A stretch of 64,000 nucleotides of DNA, from assembly GCF_001922345.1 (NCBI RefSeq), contig NZ_CP018812.1, positions 2,604,001 to 2,668,000 on the forward strand. Reading direction: 5' to 3'. How positions within the stretch are numbered: the first letter of the stretch is position 1; each line of letters starts with the position of its first letter. A program made the translations under genes and the position numbers. The stretch is from Paraburkholderia sp. SOS3 (GTDB lineage: Bacteria; Pseudomonadota; Gammaproteobacteria; Burkholderiales; Burkholderiaceae). The notes under the pieces are model-generated. The model had not been told where the DNA came from. It saw only the letters and a list, made by a program, of their open reading frames with translations, and did not search any database. Below are positions 1 to 9,682 of the stretch, piece by piece.

Positions 1-412
1 CGAGCAACGGCAGACGGTCGACGATCACATCGATCAGGCGCGCCTCGGGGCCGTCGGGCGGATAGTCATCGCCGGATTGGGCGGCCGCGAGCAGCAATTC
101 GTCGACCAGCGGGTCGACCGACACGACGACGTTTTGCGCCGGCACGGGCACGGCATCGGCATCCGCATACAGCGTGCGGGTCACGACCGGAGTCAGCGAC
201 GTCGCGCGATGCGGCGCGCCCGGCAGCAGCCACACCGCGTGATGCGGCGGCACGACCCACAGTCCGCCGTCGGTGCACACGGTCAGCACCCCTTCGCTGA
301 CCTGCACGAACTGCGCGCGGTGCTCCGCGTTCCACGGCTTGTCCAGCGCGTCGTGCCGCTCGGCGAGCACGAAAACGGGGCGCTGCGCGAGGTTCGCTTC
401 GATGGCGTCCAT
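1..412 (-). CDS. AraC-type transcriptional regulator, N-terminal part (cut by window edge)
   Basis: The frame stays open from an ATG at 412 to the window edge, giving about 137 N-terminal residues. The visible part looks like the cupin sensor domain of AraC-family regulators: a stretch reading VVPPHHAVWLLPGAPHR around residues 57-73 is the typical cupin strand pattern (W-PP-A-W-P-G-PH). The DNA-binding AraC helix-turn-helix domain would lie beyond the edge and cannot be seen. The gene is divergent from the PadR-like gene, with 172 bp between the two starts. Ligand and targets are unknown. The family call rests on the sensor half only, so another cupin protein is possible. Confidence 0.7.
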   Translation of the reverse strand, partial: MDAIEANLAQRPVFVLAERHDALDKPWNAEHRAQFVQVSEGVLTVCTDGGLWVVPPHHAVWLLPGAPHRATSLTPVVTRTLYADADAVPVPAQNVVVSVDPLVDELLLAAAQSGDDYPPDGPEARLIDVIVDRLPLL

Positions 413-509
413 TGTCCGTTTTGCCGTGTCAGGTTTCGAAACGGTGCGAGATTAGCACGTCGGCGATAAGTCTGCCGACGCGAGAGGCAGTCATCCCATA
501 AAACGACAT

Positions 510-556
510 TTGACAAACCATCTTTAGATATATATCTTGCGATATATCTTTAGATA
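510..556 (+). promoter_or_regulatory. Promoter and palindromic operator of the PadR/YqjI-like gene
   Basis: TTGACA at 510-515 and TATCTT at 533-538 are 17 bp apart and form a plausible sigma-70 promoter. Overlapping the -10 is a perfect 7-bp inverted repeat, ATATATC (530-536) and GATATAT (541-547), nested between two direct copies of TCTTTAGATA (521-530 and 547-556). This A/T-rich island stands out in a GC-rich region. PadR-family repressors commonly bind such sites, so autoregulation is inferred. Confidence 0.65.
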
Positions 557-584
557 CAACCTCACTCTTCCTGAGGAGTTCGTC

Positions 585-1340
585 ATGCGCGATCACCGGC
601 AGTTTCATATCTCGTCCAACAGCCGCTATCCGAGCCGTCCTGGTTTGGCCGACGCATTCTCGCTGCACCGCCTGTGGCATGCGTGGCATGCCATCGGCCG
701 CCATCACCACGGTCGCGGCGGCCGCTTTTCGGGCGGCGGCCCGGGTTTCGGCGGCTTCGGCGACGAAACCGACGGCTTCCCGCGCGGACGCAAGTTCACG
801 TCCGACGATCTGCAACTGCTATTGCTCGCGTTGATCGGCGAGCGGCCCAGTCACGGCTATGAACTGATCAAGGCGCTCGACGCGCGCTCGAACGGCTTCT
901 ACTCGCCGAGCCCGGGCATGGTGTACCCGGCGCTCACCTACCTCGAGGAACTCGGCTACGTCACCGTGCAGATGGAAGGCAACCGCAAGCGCTACGAACT
1001 GGCCGATGCGGGCCGCAGCTATCTGGCCGCGAACCGCGAACGCGCCGACCTGATGCTCGCGAAGCTCAGTCATATCGCCCGCAAGATGGACATGGTGCGG
1101 CGCGCGTTCTCCGGCGAGGCGGGCGATAGCGCAGGTACCGAAGCCGGCGGCGATGAATTCGGCGGCGTTCGCGGCGCGGCCTGGCTGCCCGAATTCATCG
1201 AGGCGCGCCGTGCACTGAAACACGCGCTGCTCCTGCGCGACAACGCATCGCCCGACGAGCAGCGCCGCATTGCCGCCATCCTCGCGCGCGCAACGGCCGA
1301 GATCGAAGGCAAAACCAGGGGCGGCGGCGATAAGGCCTGA
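585..1340 (+). CDS. PadR-family regulator, YqjI-like, with His-rich N-terminus
   Basis: A 251-aa protein. An AGGAG ribosome site shortly before 585 fixes the start. Residues about 1-65 form a histidine- and glycine-rich extension (HRLWHAWHAIGRHHHGRGG) like the metal-binding arm of E. coli YqjI. Residues about 70-150 are the PadR winged helix (LLLLALIGERPSHGYELIK, then YPALTYLEELGYV), followed by a helical C-terminal region. YqjI is a nickel-responsive repressor of yqjH, a ferric-siderophore reductase. Here the next gene is a member of that same reductase family, 52 bp downstream, so the pair matches the yqjI-yqjH arrangement in one operon instead of divergently. Metal specificity is inferred from family and context. 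Confidence 0.85.
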   Translation: MRDHRQFHISSNSRYPSRPGLADAFSLHRLWHAWHAIGRHHHGRGGRFSGGGPGFGGFGDETDGFPRGRKFTSDDLQLLLLALIGERPSHGYELIKALDARSNGFYSPSPGMVYPALTYLEELGYVTVQMEGNRKRYELADAGRSYLAANRERADLMLAKLSHIARKMDMVRRAFSGEAGDSAGTEAGGDEFGGVRGAAWLPEFIEARRALKHALLLRDNASPDEQRRIAAILARATAEIEGKTRGGGDKA

Positions 1341-1392
1341 GCACAGTCTGAATAACGCCAAAGCCCGCTCGCAACCGAAAAGGAATTCCTTT

Positions 1393-2208
1393 ATGCACGA
1401 TCGCTCCGATCTTGCGGTGACGCGTGTGCGTCATCCACTGAAGTTCCGACTGCTGCAAGTCAAGCATGTGCGGCACCTCACGCCGCATCTGACCCGCGTC
1501 ACGCTGACCGGCGACGACCTGCACGACTTCGAGTCGGCTTCGTTCGACGACCATGTCAAAGTCTTTTTCCCGGCCCCCGGCGCGGAAAAGCCGTCGCTGC
1601 CGCAAACAGGTCCGGACGGACCCGTGTTCGCTGCCGACGAACCGCGCCCCGTGGCACGCGATTTCACGCCGCGCCGCTACGACCGCGCCGCGCGCGAGCT
1701 CGATCTCGAGTTCGCCTTGCACGAAGCAGGGCCCGCCGCCGAGTGGGCGGCGCAGGCACAGGCCGGCCAGTATCTCGGCGTCGGCGGCCCGCGCGGCTCG
1801 CTGGTCATTCCAACCGGGTTCGACTGGCATCTGCTGATCGGTGACGATACGGCGCTGCCCGCCATTGCGCGTCGACTCGAAGAGTTACCGGCAGGCACGC
1901 GCGTCGCGGCAATCATCGAAGTCAGCGATCCGTCCGCGCGCATCGAATTTTCGACTGCATCGGATCTGTATAACGTGTGGTGCTATCGCAGCGACTCGAA
2001 GTCGCGCGGCGAAGCGCTGCTGCAGGCTGTCCGCGAAACGTGGATGCCCGACGGCGAAGGCTATGTCTGGGCAGCCGGCGAAGCGGCGACAATGCGCGCG
2101 GTGCGCTACCACCTCGTCAACGAGCGCGGCATCGACAAGTCGCGAATTCGCGCAGCGAGCTATTGGAAACAGGGCGCCGTTGCAGTACACGAAGCGCTCG
2201 ACGATTGA
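1393..2208 (+). CDS. Siderophore-interacting protein (ferric-siderophore reductase, YqjH/ViuB family)
   Basis: A 271-aa flavoprotein of the SIP family. The start at 1393 follows AAGGA at 1379-1383; longer in-frame starts have no ribosome site. The N-terminal half is the FAD-binding beta-barrel (FTPRRYD at about residue 91, the R-x-Y-[ST] flavin loop region, then GPRGS near 135). The C-terminal half is the SIP NAD(P)H domain, ending in the family-typical WAAGEAATMRAVRYHL and SYWKQG segments. It should reduce Fe(III)-siderophores in the cytoplasm to release iron. It lies directly after the YqjI-like regulator and is probably co-transcribed and repressed by it. Confidence 0.9.
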   Translation: MHDRSDLAVTRVRHPLKFRLLQVKHVRHLTPHLTRVTLTGDDLHDFESASFDDHVKVFFPAPGAEKPSLPQTGPDGPVFAADEPRPVARDFTPRRYDRAARELDLEFALHEAGPAAEWAAQAQAGQYLGVGGPRGSLVIPTGFDWHLLIGDDTALPAIARRLEELPAGTRVAAIIEVSDPSARIEFSTASDLYNVWCYRSDSKSRGEALLQAVRETWMPDGEGYVWAAGEAATMRAVRYHLVNERGIDKSRIRAASYWKQGAVAVHEALDD

Positions 2209-2444
2209 CGCGCCCGCGTCGTCATCCATCGTTAGCAACGCGTACTTTTCGTTGTCGTCGCAATTCCATATCGGATGAGCCGGCGCGAACCTGACGGTAC
2301 GTGCGCGACAGCAGACATCGAAAAATTCCGGTATGTTTCGTGCCCACGTCGAACGCGGCGGCGCGGCGCACGAGCTTTCAAACTGAAGGCTTGTGCACCG
2401 TGCAACACGCCGCATCTGAAACCACGCGCACGAGAGAAAACACA

Positions 2445-3824
2445 ATGGACGCGAGACAGCCTGCTCCCACAACCCCATCGCAACCGGAACGCCGCAACAT
2501 CGTAAGCGTGCTCGTCTATCTGTTCGAGCGTGTGATGCCCGACCCGTTCGTACTGTCGATCGGGCTCACGCTCGTCGTGATCGTGTTGTCGATGCTGTTC
2601 GCGCCGAAAGCCGACATTCCGCACGTGCTCAGTTCATGGTATGGCGGCGCCTTCGGCATTCTCGGCTTCGCGCTGCAGATGATCCTGATTCTCGCGACCG
2701 GCTTTGCGATCGCCGATGCGCCGGTCGTGCAGCGCGCGCTGCGCTCGCTCGCCTCGCGCGTGCAGACGCCGACCAAAGCGGCACTCGTCGTGTTTCCGAT
2801 CGTCGCGGTTGCGGCATGGCTGAACTGGGGGTTTGGACTCGTGGTCGGCGCGCTGCTCGCGCGCGAGATCGCGAGGCGCGTCGATGTCGATTTCGCGTGG
2901 CTCGTCGCGGGCAGCTATTCCGCGTGGTCGATCTGCAATAGCGGGCTGTCGAGTTCGATTGCGCTGTCGCAGGCTTCGCACGGCAACGCGCTGAATCTCG
3001 TCGAAAAAGCGACGGGCCAGGTCGTGCCGCTCACGCAAACGGTGTTCGCGCCGTTCGTGTTTGTGCCGACGGTCGCGGTCGTCGTCGTGATGACGTTTAT
3101 CTTCATCAGGATGCATCCGCGCGATGCGAAGATCACGACGCTGCGCGACGAAGCCGCCGCCCCCGCCGACGATCCGCACGCACGCAACGCCGACGACGGC
3201 TCGCTTGCCGCGCGACTCGAACAGTCGATGCTCGGCACGCTGCTGCTGCTCGCCATGGGCGTCGGCTATATCGCGATGCAGTGGCACGAGAAGGGCTTTG
3301 AGCTCGACATCAACACGACCATTCTGATCTTTCTGCTCGCCGGTCTCGCGCTGCAGCGCACGCCGATCGCTTACGCCGATGCGATTCGCCGCGCGGCGCG
3401 CCAGACCGGCTCGATGCTGCTCCAATATCCGATGTACGGCGGCATCATGGGCATCATGAGCGGCACGGGCCTCGCATCGGTCATCGCCAAGACGTTCGTA
3501 GCGGTCGCGACGCCGACCACGCTCGCGCTGTGGAGCTATCTGAGCTCGCTCATCATCACGTTGCTGATTCCGAGCGCAGGCGGTCATTGGGCCGTGCAGG
3601 GGCCGTTCGTTCTGCCGGCTGCATTGAGCCTGCATGCGCCGGTCGCGCGCACCGCGATGGGCGTCGCGATGGCGGAGAACGTGTCGAACATGCTGCAGCC
3701 GTTCTGGGCCGTGCCGGTCGTCGCGATTGCCGGCATCCGGATTCAGCGCGTGATGGGCTATACCGCGGTGACGTTTTTCGTGTCGCTGGTCATTTACGCG
3801 GTGTCGTTGTGGCTCGTGCCGTGA
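2445..3824 (+). CDS. Short-chain fatty acid transporter, AtoE family
   Basis: A 459-aa multispanning membrane protein of the AtoE / TIGR00366 family, predicted to carry short-chain fatty acids across the inner membrane. About a dozen hydrophobic segments are visible. The C-terminal hallmark GGHWAVQGPFVLPAA and the later MLQPFWAVP motif are conserved and recur in the paralogue at the right edge of the window. The ATG at 2445 is chosen because the frame upstream of it is Arg-rich and non-membrane-like; no strong ribosome site is visible. The gene converges with the 3-hydroxyisobutyrate dehydrogenase gene, 24 bp away. Substrate is inferred from the family only. Confidence 0.85.
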   Translation: MDARQPAPTTPSQPERRNIVSVLVYLFERVMPDPFVLSIGLTLVVIVLSMLFAPKADIPHVLSSWYGGAFGILGFALQMILILATGFAIADAPVVQRALRSLASRVQTPTKAALVVFPIVAVAAWLNWGFGLVVGALLAREIARRVDVDFAWLVAGSYSAWSICNSGLSSSIALSQASHGNALNLVEKATGQVVPLTQTVFAPFVFVPTVAVVVVMTFIFIRMHPRDAKITTLRDEAAAPADDPHARNADDGSLAARLEQSMLGTLLLLAMGVGYIAMQWHEKGFELDINTTILIFLLAGLALQRTPIAYADAIRRAARQTGSMLLQYPMYGGIMGIMSGTGLASVIAKTFVAVATPTTLALWSYLSSLIITLLIPSAGGHWAVQGPFVLPAALSLHAPVARTAMGVAMAENVSNMLQPFWAVPVVAIAGIRIQRVMGYTAVTFFVSLVIYAVSLWLVP

Positions 3825-3848
3825 CGCGTGGGCTTCTGCCTCGCGCGA

Positions 3849-4745
3849 TCAGGCCGTATCGTCGTCGCGCCGGTACAGCCTGATCACCGACGAGAAATCG
3901 AGCTTGCCCGCACCGTTCGTGCTCATCGCCTGATACAGCTGCTGTGCGAGCGCGCCAAGAAAGACCGGTTGCCGCACGAGCTTCGCGGCGTCGTTCGCGA
4001 GACCGAGATCTTTGAGCATCAGATCGATGCCGAAGCCGCCCGTATAGCCGCGCGACGACGGCGCGGTGTCGACCACGCCCGGAAACGGATTGTACGTATC
4101 GGAACTCCAGCAGCGCCCCGTCGACGTATTCATGATGCCGTCCAGCACCTTCGGATCGATGCCGAGCGCAGCGCCTAGCGCCATGCCCTCCGCCACGCCC
4201 GCCATCGTGATGCCGAGCACGAGGTTATTGCAGATCTTCGCAACCTGCCCTGTGCCCGTGTCCCCGCAATGCACGATGTTGCGGCCCATCGCCGACAACA
4301 CCGGCTTCACACATTCGTAGGCTTGCGCACTGCCGCCGACCATGAAGGTCAGCGTGCCTGCCGCAGCGCCGCCCGTGCCGCCCGAGACCGGTGCATCGAC
4401 GAATGCGTTGCCCTGCTGCTGCGCAAGCGCCGCGAACGCCTTCACGCTCGCCGGATCGATCGTGCTCGAATCGACGATCGTTACGCCGCGTGCGATGCCG
4501 GCGAGAATGCCGTCGTCGCCGGTCAGTACGCTCTTGACGTGCGCGGCGGCCGGCAGCATCGTGATCACGCATTGCGCCCCGGTCGACGCCGCTTTGGGCG
4601 ACGCGGCCGCCTGCGCGCCCGCGTCCACGAGTGCCTGCACGGCCGGCGCGCTGACGTCGAACACCTGCAGAACGTGACCCGCATTCAGCAGATTGCGCGC
4701 CATCGGCGCACCCATGTTGCCGAGCCCTACGAAACCAATTTTCAT
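3849..4745 (-). CDS. mmsB: 3-hydroxyisobutyrate dehydrogenase
   Basis: A 298-aa NAD-dependent beta-hydroxyacid dehydrogenase. The N-terminal GLGNMGAPMA (residues 7-16) is the dinucleotide motif. DAPVSGGTGGA near residue 115 is the substrate-binding signature, and GQVAKICNN near 166-174 holds the catalytic lysine. GGAG upstream of the ATG at 4745 supports the start. The enzyme oxidises 3-hydroxyisobutyrate to methylmalonate semialdehyde in valine catabolism. The acyl-CoA synthetase gene just upstream on the same strand fits branched or short-chain acid degradation, although other beta-hydroxyacids are possible substrates for this family. Confidence 0.9.
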   Translation of the reverse strand: MKIGFVGLGNMGAPMARNLLNAGHVLQVFDVSAPAVQALVDAGAQAAASPKAASTGAQCVITMLPAAAHVKSVLTGDDGILAGIARGVTIVDSSTIDPASVKAFAALAQQQGNAFVDAPVSGGTGGAAAGTLTFMVGGSAQAYECVKPVLSAMGRNIVHCGDTGTGQVAKICNNLVLGITMAGVAEGMALGAALGIDPKVLDGIMNTSTGRCWSSDTYNPFPGVVDTAPSSRGYTGGFGIDLMLKDLGLANDAAKLVRQPVFLGALAQQLYQAMSTNGAGKLDFSSVIRLYRRDDDTA

Positions 4746-4855
4746 CGTGCCGTCTCCGGTGGGGTCCGCATGCGACGCGCCTGTCAACACACCTCAGCGC
4801 ACCTCAGCGCCTTCAACGCAATTCAACGCAATTCAACGCGCTTCGGTTCAGGTCA
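4746..4855 (-). repeat. Degenerate 10-bp tandem repeats after the acyl-CoA synthetase stop codon
   Basis: The spacer between the acyl-CoA synthetase stop (4853) and the mmsB start is built of about six degenerate units. On the minus strand these read GCGTTGAATT twice, then a variant, then GCGCTGAGGT twice, then a diverged copy. The first unit overlaps the stop codon, so most units repeat a TGA. Nothing else is seen in the spacer apart from the mmsB ribosome site. Confidence 0.75.
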
Positions 4856-6544
4856 GCGCAAATCGGGAAAGTCCTCTTCCCAATACTCGCCGGGCATGCG
4901 CGCCGGCTCCGCGGAGCGATCGAGCTCGCGACAACGCAGCTCGACGCGGCGAATCTTTCCCGAGATCGTCTTCGGCAGTTCGCTGAATTGCAGGCGGCGA
5001 ATCCGCTTGTACGGCGCGAGCTTCTCGCGGGCAAAACGAAACACGTCGCGTGCCACTTCGGGGCTCGCGTCGAAGCCCTGACGCACGGTGACGAACGCCT
5101 TCGGCACCGACGCACGCAGCGCATCGGGGCTCGGCACCACTGCCGCTTCGGCAATGGCCTCATGCTCGATCAGCACACTTTCGATCTCGAACGGGCTCAG
5201 CCGGTAATCGGACGACTTGAACACGTCGTCAGACCGGCCGACGTAGACGAGGTAGCCGTCGTCGCGCCTGAATGCAACATCGGACGTGTGGTAGTAGCCG
5301 TTGCGCATCGCGTTCGCATTTGCCGCTTCGTTGTTCGCGTAGCCGGTCATCAAGCCGAGCGGGCTCGCCGAAAGCGGCAGCGCGATTTCGCCCTCCGCAA
5401 CGGGCTGATCGTCCGCATCGACGAGTTCGACCCGATAACCAGGCAGCGGCCGTCCCATCGAACCGGGTACCACCGGCTGCCCCGGCGAGTTACCGACCTG
5501 ACACGTCGTCTCCGTCTGGCCGTAGCCATCGCGTATCGTGATGTTCCACGCGTGGCGCACGCGCTCGATGATTTCCGGATTCAGCGGCTCGCCCGCGCCG
5601 ACAATCTCGCGCAACTTCACCGGATACGAAGCAAGCGGCTCCTGCACGAGCATGCGCCACACGGTGGGCGGCGCGCACAGCGTCGTCACATTGCAGCGCA
5701 CGAGGACCGTTAGCGTGTCTTTCGGCACGAAGCGCGCGAAGTTGTAGACGAACACGCACGCCTGCGCATTCCACGGCGCAAAGAAACAGCTCCACGCATG
5801 CTTCGCCCAGCCTGGCGAACTGATATTCCAGTGAATATCGCCCGGCTGCAGACCGATCCAGTACATGGTCGACAGATGCCCGACCGGATAGCTCGCATGC
5901 GTGTGTTCGACGAGCTTCGGCTTCGATGTGGTACCGGACGTGAAATACAGCAGCATCGGATCGCTCGCGCGCGTGCGGCCATCGGGCGCGAACGATGATG
6001 ACGCCTGGTAAGCGGCGGCTATATCGGTCCAGCCGTCGCGCGGCGCCCCCACGCAGACACGCGTGAGCGGCACGTCGAGCGCATCGAATTTCGCGAGTTC
6101 CGCGCCATCGACAATCGCGACGGTCGCGCCGCCCAGTTGCACGCGATCGCGCACATCGTCGGCCGATAGCTGGGTGGTGGCCGGCAGCACGATCGCGCCG
6201 AGCTTCATCGCGGCGAGCATCGTGTCCCATAGCTCGACGCGATTCGGCAGCATCAGCAGCAGACGGTCGCCGCGGCCGACGCCGAGGCCGCGCAGAAAGT
6301 TCGCCACGCGATTCGACCGCTCCGCCATCTGCGCATACGAAAGCGTGAGGCCGCGGCCCTCGGTGTCGTCGACGATCCACAGTGCCGGGCGCTCATTGCC
6401 GCGCGCGATAACGTCGAAGTAGTCGAGCGCCCAGTTGAAGTCGTCGAGAACCGGCCAGCGGAACTCGCGATAGGCGCGCTCGTAGTCGGTGCGATGGCGC
6501 AACAACAGATCGCGCGCTTCCAGAAAGCTGTCGGCTGCTGTCAT
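4853..6544 (-). CDS. AMP-forming acyl-CoA synthetase
   Basis: A 563-aa member of the adenylate-forming superfamily, activating a carboxylic acid to acyl-AMP and then acyl-CoA. YFTSGTTSKPK (about residues 199-209) is the phosphate-binding loop, GYGQTET near 338 the acyl-adenylate motif, SDDVFKSSDYRLSP the hinge region, and KTISGKIRR near 523 holds the catalytic lysine. The second ATG of the frame (6544) is preferred because GGAGACAACC lies just before it. The sequence resembles medium- or branched-chain acid synthetases (WAKHAWSCFFAPWNA region). With mmsB downstream, a role in isobutyrate or valine-related metabolism is plausible but unproven. Confidence 0.88.
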   Translation of the reverse strand: MTAADSFLEARDLLLRHRTDYERAYREFRWPVLDDFNWALDYFDVIARGNERPALWIVDDTEGRGLTLSYAQMAERSNRVANFLRGLGVGRGDRLLLMLPNRVELWDTMLAAMKLGAIVLPATTQLSADDVRDRVQLGGATVAIVDGAELAKFDALDVPLTRVCVGAPRDGWTDIAAAYQASSSFAPDGRTRASDPMLLYFTSGTTSKPKLVEHTHASYPVGHLSTMYWIGLQPGDIHWNISSPGWAKHAWSCFFAPWNAQACVFVYNFARFVPKDTLTVLVRCNVTTLCAPPTVWRMLVQEPLASYPVKLREIVGAGEPLNPEIIERVRHAWNITIRDGYGQTETTCQVGNSPGQPVVPGSMGRPLPGYRVELVDADDQPVAEGEIALPLSASPLGLMTGYANNEAANANAMRNGYYHTSDVAFRRDDGYLVYVGRSDDVFKSSDYRLSPFEIESVLIEHEAIAEAAVVPSPDALRASVPKAFVTVRQGFDASPEVARDVFRFAREKLAPYKRIRRLQFSELPKTISGKIRRVELRCRELDRSAEPARMPGEYWEEDFPDLR

Positions 6545-6925
6545 GGTTGTCTCCAGTACCATGCCGCGTTATCCGAGCCTGCGTTTCAACGCGTGGCTGG
6601 GCATCGTCGCGTGTCGGCGCAATTGCGCTCTATTGGCGGACATTCTGCACGCAAACGCGCCGCGCGATAACACCTGTTTGGACTTCGATCAATTCATCGC
6701 GAACTCGCCGCGCATTCGTCCCGCATTTCCCGCGCATCGATCGATTTCCGACTAAGCTTGATAACAGGCCTCCTTTTGGGGCTGGTCGCCGCCGGCGCCG
6801 GGATCCGCCCGGCGGTGCACCGGCCGTCGGCGATGAGAATCTACCCGTTTCTCCCGTACCGGCACCCCGGCCCGACGTCCGGACGCCGCATCGCATGCGG
6901 CGCGGCGCGGGTGGCGGGCGCGACG

Positions 6926-8503
6926 ATGCACCGCACGCCACGCGGCCTGCACCTGCGTGCGGCTGCGGTGCGAATGCTGCTGCTGGCCACCGCTTCGATG
7001 GCCTTCGCTATCTTCACGGGCCAAAGCCCAACCGGTTTCGGCATGGCGGCGGCCCATGCCGCCGAAACCAGCGACAATCGCGCCGCCGCTGCGACGCCGC
7101 ACGTGATCGTGATTCCGGTCAGCGGCGCAATCGGCCCGGCGAGTGCGGACTTCATCGTGCGCGGGCTCGCGCGCGCCGCGCACGAGCATGCGGCCCTGGC
7201 GGTGCTGCAGCTCGACACGCCCGGCGGGCTCGACACGTCGATGCGACAGATCATCAAGGCGATGCTCGGCTCGCCGGTGCCCGTCGCCAGCTATATCGCC
7301 CCGGGCGGCGCGCGCGCCGCGAGTGCCGGCACTTATATCGTCTATGCAAGCCAGATCGCCGCCATGGCGCCGGGCACGAATCTCGGCGCCGCGACGCCGG
7401 TGCAGATCGGCATGGGCGGCTCCGACGCGCCGAAACCGGGCGCGGGCCCGGCGCTGCCCGGCCTCGCGCCGGACAGCAAGCCCGGCGGTGGGCCTTCCGC
7501 GGCTTCGTCCGCCTCCGCTGCAGCCGCCCCATCGCCCGCGCTCGATACGCAATCGACCGAAATCCGCAAGCAGGTGCAGGATGCGTCCGCCTACATTCGC
7601 GGTCTCGCCCAACTGCGCGGGCGCAACGCGGACTGGGCCGAGCGGGCGGTGCGCGAAGCCGTAAGCCTGTCGGCACGCGAAGCGCTCGAACAGAAGGTCG
7701 TCGACGTCGTCGCCCGCGACCTTCCCGATCTGTTGCGGCAGGTGGATGGCCGAACCGTCACCACCGCCGACGGAGACCATCGCCTCGCCGTCGCGCACGC
7801 CGACGTGATTACGCTCGAGCCGGACTGGCGCAGCCGGTTCCTCGCGGTGATCACCGATCCGAACGTGGCGCTGATTCTGCTGATGATCGGCATGTACGGC
7901 CTCTTCTTCGAGTTCGCGAATCCGGGTTTCGTGCTGCCGGGCGTGGTCGGCACGATCAGCCTGCTGGTCGGCCTCTTCGCGCTGCAATTGCTGCCTGTCA
8001 ACTATGTGGGACTCGGCCTGATTTTCCTCGGCCTCGCTTTCCTGATCGCCGAGGCCTTTTTGCCGACGTTCGGTTCGCTCGGCTTCGGCGGCGTCGTCGC
8101 GTTTGCGATCGGCGCACTGATGCTGATCGATACCGATGTGCCCGGCTTCGGCATTCCGCTGCCGATGATCGCCGGGGTCACGCTGTTCGGCGCGCTGTTC
8201 GTGTTCACCGTGTCGAGCGTCGCGCTGCGTGCGCGGCGGCAGCCGGTCGTGACGGGCTCCGAAGCGATGATCGGCAGCATCGGCGTGGTGCTCGACGACG
8301 GTCTCGTGCCGGGCTATAACGCCGGCGACGGCGGCGGCGTCAACCGCGGCACCGGCTGGGCACGCGTGCATGGCGAACGCTGGCGCGTCGAGAGCAGCGA
8401 GCTGCTGCCCGCGGGCCACACGGTACGCGTGACCGGCCGCCGCGGACTTACGCTGACAGTCGTGCCGGCCGGTGCGGCATCACAACAGGGAGAACGCAGA
8501 TGA
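6926..8503 (+). CDS. NfeD-family membrane serine protease (ClpP class)
   Basis: A protein of about 525 aa from the start chosen here. It has an N-terminal signal segment ending near AAHAAETS, a ClpP/crotonase-like protease domain, four hydrophobic segments (about residues 310-430) and a C-terminal OB-fold NfeD domain. The catalytic serine is likely in RAASAGTY near residue 133. The paired lysine is likely in [13 protein letters not shown] near residue 215, separated by an Ala/Pro/Gly-rich insert ([16 protein letters not shown]). NfeD proteases cleave stomatin-type partners; the next gene encodes one and overlaps by four bases (ATGA). The start is uncertain: an in-frame ATG at 6833 is possible and no good ribosome site marks either. 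Confidence 0.85.
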   Translation: MHRTPRGLHLRAAAVRMLLLATASMAFAIFTGQSPTGFGMAAAHAAETSDNRAAAATPHVIVIPVSGAIGPASADFIVRGLARAAHEHAALAVLQLDTPGGLDTSMRQIIKAMLGSPVPVASYIAPGGARAASAGTYIVYASQIAAMAPGTNLGAATPVQIGMGGSDAPKPGAGPALPGLAPDSKPGGGPSAASSASAAAAPSPALDTQSTEIRKQVQDASAYIRGLAQLRGRNADWAERAVREAVSLSAREALEQKVVDVVARDLPDLLRQVDGRTVTTADGDHRLAVAHADVITLEPDWRSRFLAVITDPNVALILLMIGMYGLFFEFANPGFVLPGVVGTISLLVGLFALQLLPVNYVGLGLIFLGLAFLIAEAFLPTFGSLGFGGVVAFAIGALMLIDTDVPGFGIPLPMIAGVTLFGALFVFTVSSVALRARRQPVVTGSEAMIGSIGVVLDDGLVPGYNAGDGGGVNRGTGWARVHGERWRVESSELLPAGHTVRVTGRRGLTLTVVPAGAASQQGERR

Positions 8504-9273
8504 TCGGTTTCACGTTCGGTTTCGGCAGCATTCTGATTGTGGTCGTGGCACTGCTGATCGCATCGTCGATCCGCATTTTTCGCGAGTACGAACGCGGCGT
8601 CGTGTTCATGCTCGGGCGCTTCTGGAAGGTCAAGGGACCGGGACTCGTGCTGATCATTCCGGTCGTGCAGCAGGTCGTGCGGATGGATCTGCGCACGATC
8701 GTATTCGACGTGCCGCCGCAGGACGTCATTACGCGCGACAACGTTTCGGTCAAGGTGAATGCGGTGGTCTACTTTCGCGTCGTCGATCCGGAGCGCGCGG
8801 TCATCCAGGTCGCGCGCTACCTCGAAGCCACGAGCCAGCTCGCGCAAACCACGCTGCGCGCGGTGCTCGGCAAGCACGAACTCGACGAACTGCTATCCGA
8901 GCGCGAGCAACTGAACGCCGACATCCAGAAGGTGCTCGATGCGCAGACCGACGCCTGGGGCATCAAGGTATCGACGGTCGAAATCAAGCACGTGGACATC
9001 AACGAAACGATGATCCGTGCGATCGCGCGGCAAGCGGAGGCGGAACGCGAACGGCGCGCAAAGGTCATTCACGCCGAAGGCGAACTGCAAGCATCGGAGA
9101 AGCTGCTCAATGCAGCACGGATGCTTGCGCAGCAGCCGCAGGCGATGCAACTGCGGTATCTGCAAACGCTCACGACCATCGCCGCGGACAAGAATTCGAC
9201 GATCGTGTTTCCGCTGCCGATCGACGTGATCACCGCCGTGCTGGACCGGATGGGCAAGCCCACGCAAATGTGA
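8500..9273 (+). CDS. Slipin (stomatin/SPFH-domain membrane protein)
   Basis: A 257-aa SPFH protein with one N-terminal membrane anchor (about residues 5-25) and the conserved stomatin core: [28 protein letters not shown] and [14 protein letters not shown] charged helical region follows ([19 protein letters not shown]). Its ATG overlaps the nfeD stop as ATGA, so translation is coupled, and GGGAGAACGC precedes it. Slipins form oligomeric membrane scaffolds, and the NfeD partner is thought to process them. The same two-gene operon recurs widely in bacteria and archaea. The C-terminal [24 protein letters not shown] is typical of the family. Confidence 0.93.
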   Translation: MIGFTFGFGSILIVVVALLIASSIRIFREYERGVVFMLGRFWKVKGPGLVLIIPVVQQVVRMDLRTIVFDVPPQDVITRDNVSVKVNAVVYFRVVDPERAVIQVARYLEATSQLAQTTLRAVLGKHELDELLSEREQLNADIQKVLDAQTDAWGIKVSTVEIKHVDINETMIRAIARQAEAERERRAKVIHAEGELQASEKLLNAARMLAQQPQAMQLRYLQTLTTIAADKNSTIVFPLPIDVITAVLDRMGKPTQM

Positions 9274-9372
9274 GCGTGCCTATTGCGCACAACAGTTCGC
9301 TTGTGCCTCACGCGCTTTGACGAGCCGCTCTAGAATGGGAATGCACTGCTTCAACTTGTTGAGGACGCAACC

Positions 9373-9633
9373 ATGAAACGCATTCCTCGTAGGGTTCTTT
9401 GTGTGATCGCCGGCGTCTTGTGCTCGACCTATGCCTTTTCGGATACGCCCACGGCCGGGTATGATCCGTCGGCGCCGAAAACGCGCGCGCAAGTGATCGC
9501 CGATTTTGCCGAATGGCGCGCGGCAGGCTACGATCCGGACGACTGGATCGATTATCCGGAGAACGCCATCGCCGCAGGCAGGATCGTGGCCGCGCGCCGC
9601 GCGGCGCAAGCGGCGAATCCGTCGCCGCAGTAA
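9373..9633 (+). CDS. DUF4148-type small secreted protein
   Basis: An 86-aa protein with an N-terminal signal peptide (MKRIPRRVLCVIAGVLCSTYAFS). The short charged mature part contains KTRAQVIADFAEWRAAGYDPDD, matching the Burkholderiaceae DUF4148 pattern (LTRAQV--EL--L---GY-P). GTTGAGGACGCAACC precedes the ATG and contains a GAGG ribosome site. A second DUF4148 gene is at 62982. The function is unknown; these proteins are abundant, periplasmic and often single-gene units, which fits the terminator just downstream here. Confidence 0.85.
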   Translation: MKRIPRRVLCVIAGVLCSTYAFSDTPTAGYDPSAPKTRAQVIADFAEWRAAGYDPDDWIDYPENAIAAGRIVAARRAAQAANPSPQ

Positions 9634-9647
9634 GCGCCCAGCACGCG

Positions 9648-9682
9648 AGGTCCGCGCAACGTTCGATTCCGCGGACCTTTTC
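9648..9682 (+). terminator. Rho-independent terminator after the DUF4148 gene
   Basis: A perfect 9-bp stem, AGGTCCGCG (9648-9656) with CGCGGACCT (9670-9678), a 13-nt loop and TTTT at 9678-9681. It sits 15 bp after the stop codon of the DUF4148 gene and marks the end of that unit. Confidence 0.85.

Noticed and set aside
6752..8419. A 555-codon minus-strand frame opposite the NfeD gene
   Set aside because: Low-complexity Arg/Ala translation; the plus-strand protease has clear motifs.
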